Origin: Myoxocephalus aenaeus
Lineage: Eukaryota; Chordata; Actinopteri; Perciformes; Cottidae
Assembly: GCA_038501785.1 (NCBI GenBank)
Contig: JBAMJR010000350.1
Location: 1,630,001 to 1,694,000 of the forward strand
Direction of reading: 5' to 3'
DNA: 64,000 nt
A program made the translations under genes and the position numbers. Below are positions 57,819 to 64,000 of this stretch, in pieces. Below the pieces are notes generated by a model that was given only the letters and a program-made list of their open reading frames with translations, was not told the origin of the DNA and did no database searches. Numbering within the stretch: the first letter of the stretch is position 1; each line of letters begins with the position of its first letter.

Positions 57819-60429
57819 GGGTGGAAGGGGTGGTGGTGCAGGAATGGACGAAGAGATTGAAAGTACAACTACAACTGTAGTGTTGAACTTTATCTATTTG
57901 GCACCAGCAAGGATTCTCCCCCAGAATGATGAGACGAGAACCACACGAAGACATGAAACGGGACGCTGTTGTAGCCTTAATCGATCTTTTTTGCCTGGCA
58001 GCAACATTTGGTACTAGCTCCGTAATACATTTTTACTGTATGTGAACACTTGAAATACTACTGGCTCAGAGGTAGAATGCTGACTACAGGCTTAGTGCGC
58101 TTGGAAGAGCTTGATTTAGTGCAGTTGAAGCTCAGCGAGATGATTGTCTAAGTTAGTGCAGGAGAGTTCAGCTGGATCAAAAGAGTGCTTCCCTCAAAGC
58201 TTTTCTCAAAAGCATTGGAACAAAGATATTCTGAGTACAATGATGCTTCAGAGAAAATAGTTTTAAGGCATTGATCTGACCGCTGTCTAAAACTCATGCA
58301 AAACTAAATAATACCTCTTTTCTCCAGTTCTACTCTCACATACACTGTTTGAAGGCATCAGTAGTTAAGAGTGAAATATAATGCCCTTTCAGTGGACTAG
58401 ACGTTTCCGGGTAACGTTGCACATTTGTCTAGGAAACGTTTAAACTTCAAGGAAGAAACTGTTTCCACTGAGACGCGAGGGTTGTAGGAAAATGGAGTAT
58501 CTGCTGGATCGGCAGCCTGACTGTTTAGTTGAGCTGACACAGTGATGTTTAGACGGAGCGCAGCTGGAGCGAGACAGAGAGCAGCTTCCTCTCAGGTCAT
58601 GCCGTTGAAATCAGTGGTGTCCCTGACGGCTCAGAGGTGTAGGTCAGGTCTCTGCTCCCAGCTGTTGTGCATTTGTGTGACGTTTGGAGCCAAAGAAAAT
58701 ACTTTAAATGAATGGATGTCACAGAGGACCAACGCTGTGTGTTTCACTTGTTTACCTTCTGTAGATGGTACACAGAGATTGTAAATGTATAAGTGTGTAA
58801 GTGGTCGGAAACTATTATTAAATGATCTTGTGTTTTAAAAGTATGTACGTATTTGGTATCTTTGGAAACGTGGTGATCTCTGCTAGAATGTAAGTTACAG
58901 TTCAGCAGGGTTGAACAAAGTTTGGCTGCACAGCATGAGCTTGAAATAGGTGACTCACTAATCGAGAGGGGAACATTAAAATGAATTGGGGAAAATGTGG
59001 TTTCCAGTTTTTGAACATGCATCTGCTTCATATTTTCAAGGGTCTTCTATTTTGTTGTAATCATGTATTTGTTAGTTAAGCTGTACTATAACATCCAGCA
59101 GTAAGGACCGAAACCTCGCAGAAATGTTCACTTCTTACTTTCAGCTTTTCCAACCTCAACTTTCCTACGTTTTGTATAGTTCTGATTGGATGCACACATG
59201 TGCACTCGCTGTATTCTATAGGCACTACATGTGGTGCAGTACAGCCCGTCTATAGTCGTAAAATACTGCTGCTCGTGCTGAGCTTCTGCATGTGTTCTCC
59301 TATATGGCTGGTTGCTTGACCTAGTAAGACATATCTAGCTGGCCTTGTTCTCTAACTTCCTTCTAGACCCAATCTAGAAAAATACATGACTAATTATCAT
59401 AACTTCAGAGATCCACACTCAGCACTTTTATGTATTCATCTCGTCTCCTTCTTCCTTTATCCTCCCCAGATGCTGTGTTGGCATCTGGCTTGAAGTCGCT
59501 CCGCTCTTACTCACGTCACGTGGTCAGGCTGAAGGATGAAGATGTTGCGTTCAGGTTCTCCTGTCTTGCGTGTTCATCTGAATACTGGTTCATAAATTCC
59601 AATATATTCGGATAACCTACTTTTGGATTGACAGACCGGTGGTTTATTAGGCAATCAACGTGGTGAATGCTACACACCATGTTCACGCTATAATTTGTTT
59701 ACCAATAATGACGCCATTTTTATAAAATGTAGTTTCCAATATATGTTGTATTCAGGTTATGTGGGTATGGGCGGATTATGAAACAGTGGGCCACTGGGCC
59801 CAGACCCCACCACCTCTGCTATAGGTGCCAGACACACAGACGTTATAGTTGTATAGCCTCTCTTTGCTGTCTCTCTGTTTTGGATGTTTTTGTAGTTTTC
59901 TTTTTTCTCTGTGGATGTTTTTTCCATTTGGTCTATTCATGGTCATGTTGTGTCTCTCGGTAGTCAATTTGTGTCTCTGTGGTTGTTTTCCATCCTTTCT
60001 ATGGTCTTTGAGTCGTTTTGCATATCATGTTTTGTAATCTCTTTGTACTTGTTTAGGTCTCTCTGTGGTCATGTTGACTCTCTTCCCGGTTGGAGTCTCT
60101 TTGAATGACAAAATTGTTGTTGGATTGTAGCAAATAATGTCAAATTTCTCCCCTTTTTACAGAGACGATACAACCTAAAACAGATAACAAACAGTTCTAG
60201 TGATTAGCTGACTCTACATGAAGTCACTCATTTGTATTATTACAAAAAAAGGAGTCTATAATTGTCTAGACTTATTTCGTTGACGGTGCATATTTAGTTA
60301 TTCCCTACAGTACTTGAAGGCAATCATGAGCGCAGCCAGCAGCTGACGGGCGTAAAGCCAGGTAACTTTTCTAACCTCCCCTCTACTCTCACATACATGA
60401 ATACAGTCGCTCATCTTCTCTCATTGGGT
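57819..60429. other. bbs2 3' UTR and intergenic DNA
   Basis: The first part is the bbs2 3' UTR; its polyadenylation site was not fixed with confidence (ATTATTAAATG near 58812 is one candidate). No other gene is supported. The frame 59430-59615 follows a splice-like CCTCCCCAG but has no recognisable domain. Confidence 0.5.
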
Positions 60430-61540
60430 GTTTGTCACTGGACGCTGGAAATCAGCCTTTGTGTGTGTCGGTGCGCATAGTGGAGCCTGTTGCAGTTTCA
60501 CACATCAGCACAGATGTTTTCAGTTTGACGTCCTCCTCCGTCTCGCCTGGTAAGTTTGAATGACTTGCATGAATCTGGGAATATTTCATAGCATCTGTAG
60601 TTATAAAACCAGACAGACGTATCGCTGATACTGTAAAAACATGCGGAATACAGTGCCATTTGTCGAGTAAAGACAGGCTTTCTGTGTAGATTGCGCGAGA
60701 AGTTTTGCGACGCAGTTGGTCATGCGTGTGTGAAATGTGTGATCTAAAATAATTAGCTGCGATTAGACAGTCACGCATATAACAGGGCGTTATTAAGGGA
60801 TGTGTGCCAGTGGTATAAATGTTTGGACACGGTGTTCTTCGACAGAGTTGGTACCCTGCTCCCTTACATAAGACAGACACTCCCCCTTCTGCACAGAGTT
60901 ATGCATGATGGGAAGACAAATACTTGTTGCTATTTATCAGCAAACAATAACCTCTTGGATTATTTTTTAAATTAATTATATTGTTTGATGTGTAGCAGTT
61001 CATATGTTCAGAAGCTCAGAATTCAGTCTCGGGTGGAGGAGAAAGATGATTGGCTATGTATATTGCTCTAGTGCATTCAATGAGCTTCTTTAAAAAAAAA
61101 AAATCTTTCATCGACAAAAGGAGGATAATTTATTATATGAGACAAAATGAGAGAGGGTTTCACAATAGCTTCCTGGCCAGTACATCCTCCTTATTATGAC
61201 TGATAAAGGGACACGTAACAATATGTTCTTTGCAACAGGGAGCATCACATATTATTATTGTTGTTGTTGTTGTTGTTGTTATTGTCCAGGATGCCCCCAC
61301 CCTTTGGTGCCTGACAGGAAGGGGAGGATGGACGTGCGTCCAGCGAGAGGAGTTTTTACAGACAAACTGTGAAAATCACCACATCTTCTCCTCAAATTCT
61401 GCAAAGTTGCCGAGTCTGAACCCGTCTGATCTGTAACGGGCTCCACTGCTGTCTGCAAAGTGGGTTGAACTGCTCCAGCCCCATTCCACTGCATTCCTGT
61501 TCAATACTGACCTGAGTCAGTGTCTCCAGAAGGAACCAAG
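60430..61540 (+). other. Probable b3gnt9 5' UTR exons
   Basis: CTCGCCTG|GTAAGT at 60549 looks like the donor of a non-coding first exon. ATTGTCCAG|GATGCC at 61289/61290 looks like the acceptor of the exon holding the ATG at 61541. A (TTG)n run at 61258-61280 precedes the acceptor. Inference from splice motifs only. Confidence 0.4.
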
Positions 61541-63113
61541 ATGGTGACACTGAGGAGAATCCTCCACGTGAAGGCAGATGTGTTGTGCACGATGCTGCTA
61601 CTCGTGCTATTCTGTCTGCTGCTCTATGCCCACCAGGTAAGGATGGAACCAATCACAACCTAAGAAGGAGTAGTTAAAAAAAAAGTACTTAAGTATTTCA
61701 AATCCCATGTCCATTTCCCATGTCTAATCAAACCCCATCCATGTTTCCAGGTCGTACTCTCCTCTGGGTGGGACAGGCCTGTGTGGAAGCTGGAGGTCCA
61801 TGGCTCTACCAGCTCCAGCAGGACATTGCTTGGCGCTAGCAGAGCCAAAGCAGGCCAGGAGTCTCCAGGGGTATGAGCTGATCTGGTTCAAGTTATGAAT
61901 GTGTGTGCGTGTTTGAATGTAGGTATCAGAACCCAAGTATCTTCATAATGTAAAATGGGCATAATGATAGTGGGGCCACTAAAAGATAACACTTCCTGCC
62001 CAGCACCAAACAGCAGAAAGGCAAATTAAGCAACTAGCCTGGCAGAAGGTAGTTGTTGGAAAAATCCTGTGACAAATCAGTGAAACTAGACACGGTCTGG
62101 GTGTGATGTGCTTCCCTTAAGGTGCTGCAAGAAGTACATCATTGTTTAGTCTTGTCCTCATTTATAAGATTAGCGGAGTTCACATGCCACATAAGGCTGC
62201 GATGCTCTTTGTGCTCACAGAGCGTGTGGCGACATTTTCACAGTTTCTACTGCTGAGCTGAAATCCACAACCAGTGTCAGCGCACTGTACAGTGTGTGGT
62301 GTGTGGATATGCATACTGCATATGCAGAGTGCATCAATGGATGTACACACAGTATGTTTGTATTTATGTTTGTGTGAATGTCCATCTGTACTGATCCACA
62401 GAGGGTCCAACACATTGTATAATGAATCTGGAAGAGATGAACATGAAGCAGTACAAACAGAAATGATGATGCTATTTTTCAATATTTTTAGATTTTTTAT
62501 TTTTATACTTCTTTTGCACATAAAACTTGATATGTTCATTAAAACCCTCCCGTTGTCTTGGGGTCAAAATGACCCGTGTACGAGTGTATATGTATGTGTG
62601 TTGATGGGTAATTTTGACCCCAAGACAACACGAGGGTTAAGATTACATGTTTTTGCTACCAGAAATGTCTTCCATCTTTTGTCTCACATCATTTCTCTTA
62701 ATTAGCAGATCCCATCCACCCCTTTAGAGCCACAGCTGCCTCTCTGTAAACCCCAGTCCAAGTCCAAACCTCCTCAGTCCAAGTCCAAACCTCCCCAGTC
62801 CAAGTCCAAACCTCCGCAGCCCAAGTCCAAACACCAGGTCAAATCTAAGGGGAATTCCAAGTCTCAGCGGAAAAATGCTGTCACGACTAAGACCGCTGGC
62901 AAACCCCTGCCTACGTTGCCACCATTTGACTTTGAGGGCTATCTGAGGGAAAAGGACAACAGAAACTTTAAGCTGCTCATAGACCAGCCAGAGAAATGTC
63001 ACATTGGAGGAGCAGAGGAGGAAGAAGGAGAAGGAGGAAGTAAAGGGACTACCACTTCTCCCTACATGCTCATTGCAGTGAAATCGATCCCTGCAGATTT
63101 TGAGAAACGTCAG
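61541..63113 (+). CDS. b3gnt9: Beta-1,3-N-acetylglucosaminyltransferase 9, N-terminal part (continues beyond right edge)
   Basis: Type II Golgi membrane enzyme of the beta-3-glycosyltransferase family that extends glycans. Three coding exons are visible: 61541-61636, 61751-61870 and 62709-63113, all phase 0, giving 207 codons. Residues 1-15 are a short basic cytosolic tail, about 16-30 the transmembrane anchor (TMLLLVLFCLLLYA). Then comes a stem with four near-perfect PPQSKSK-type repeats and more lysine. From about residue 150, FDFEGYLREKDNRNFKLLIDQPEKC and LIAVKSIPADFEKRQ match the start of the B3GNT9 catalytic region. The DxD-containing core is not in the window. The next exon should start with the RNTWG-like motif; none was found before 64000. 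Human B3GNT9 has, as I recall, one coding exon, so these introns are notable. Confidence 0.82.
62539..62640. mobile_element. Hairpin MITE of TTAA type (piggyBac-like)
   Basis: Inverted termini CCCTCCCGTTGTCTTGGGG and CCCTCGTGTTGTCTTGGGG enclose a short TGTATGTGTG centre. TTAA borders both sides (left TTAAAA, right TTAA at 62637-62640). It is a common fish hairpin element and lies in the b3gnt9 intron 68 bp before exon 3. Confidence 0.65.
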
Positions 63114-64000
63114 GTAAAATAAAACATGTTGTATGAAGGCCTTTGCCCAAATAATATTTGTAAATGGTAAACATTTGCTGTGAATCAGCACGGAAATTAG
63201 ACTGTATTTTTCACCCAAGCTATTTTGTGTATGAAAGCGTGTTCCTTTTGTTTTCCAGCACGCCTCTTTGCTGTTTTGGTTCACTCTCACTGTTCTCAGT
63301 GTAGTTCATAACTTCAGCCAGCAGCTGTCTTCTGTTGAACAATTCTGATAAACCCACTGTACTCTACCTGCCCAGCACTGAACTGCAGACGGACCAAGTT
63401 AGCAACTAGCTGGTGAACACAGTGGAGCGTTCAGCAGCTAAAGAGACAGATATTTCCTTCAGGAGTTGGTGGAAACTAAAACTGGAGATACGAGTAGAGT
63501 GAATATATTGGACTTACATTTGATAAACATGTCTCGGATGAATGCTAATATTGTTCCGTGTCTGCTCAATGAGTAAATACCTTATTGTTTGCTAACTCGC
63601 TGCCCCCAAGTGCGTAAAAATATATATTAATACAAGTTCATTCAGCTTTCTGACGACACAATACAGCCAATATTATGAGGGTTCAAGTGTAGCCAGCAGA
63701 TATCAGACTAGAGCTCGCCGATAATTCAATATGCTAATTTACTGTCTTTCAATGGAATCATATCGTGATGAAGTCATATATCGAGATATCATTAATATGT
63801 CTAAATTGATATTAACTAGCACATACTAATTCAAAAGTAGTATTATTGATGATGATTATTTTGCAGTAAAGTTCTTAATTAAATGAGAGTATTCAATTAA
63901 CACAGGAGAATACAAAATCCATGTGGTTACCGTAAACGTCCATATGGAGCCCCTACTGCCTTCGGTCAGTGTCCCCGTTAGCTCCCCGCTGTAGCCAGCT
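63114..64000. other. b3gnt9 intron / right edge
   Basis: After the exon 3 donor (CAG|GTAAAA) no exon encoding the glycosyltransferase core was found. A TTTCCAG at 63254-63258 leads into HASLLFWFTLTVL, which is not glycosyltransferase-like. Confidence 0.5.

Noticed and set aside
62724..63290. 188-residue minus-strand ORF with LGLGLRRFGLGL repeats
   Set aside because: It is the complement of the PPQSKSK repeats in b3gnt9 exon 3; the plus strand has splice sites and a conserved protein.

Overview
The window is vertebrate nuclear DNA, almost certainly from a ray-finned (teleost) fish. Supporting signs are intron-rich genes with GT/AG splice sites, replication-dependent histone genes ending in the 3' stem-loop, fish-type CYP2 genes, and a mix of L2-type LINEs, hAT, Tc1/mariner and Harbinger elements with long (TA)n and (CA)n microsatellites. 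No prokaryotic, CRISPR or phage features are present.

Layout. (1) 1-181: start of a histone H2B gene on the minus strand, running off the left edge. (2) About 862-37065: two tandem copies of one unit of about 18 kb, each holding a complete 11-exon cytochrome P450 family 2 gene on the minus strand (7944-18436 and 22541-35525). Both encode 489 residues and differ at about 12 positions. The copies differ mainly by transposon insertions, and each copy preserves the uninterrupted site of insertions in the other: an intact L2-type LINE, truncated LINEs, an hAT element with a Tc1/mariner element nested inside it, a solo LTR, and a Harbinger-type MITE. (3) 37838-46716: a plus-strand histone cluster, H4 - H2B - H4 - H1, with 3' stem-loops. 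The right-hand H2B and its upstream DNA form an inverted repeat with the left edge, so the P450 array sits inside a histone cluster between oppositely oriented H2B genes. (4) 46717-49700: intergenic, with a long (TA)n tract and a tRNA-Pro-like relic. (5) 50301-57818: complete 17-exon bbs2 (BBSome subunit), plus strand. (6) 57819-64000: bbs2 3' flank and the first three coding exons of b3gnt9 (a type II Golgi glycosyltransferase), which continues beyond the right edge.

The genes do not form one pathway. The histones package replicating DNA, the P450s are microsomal monooxygenases, bbs2 serves ciliary trafficking and b3gnt9 glycan extension. I found no clearly new biological system. The most unusual content is the pair of P450 paralogs with reciprocal empty sites (including an hAT insertion 12 bp from a splice donor), two introns beyond the 9-exon CYP2 plan as I know it, a bbs2 splice acceptor fused to a (GT)n microsatellite, and a duplicated unknown exon pair with complementary lesions.
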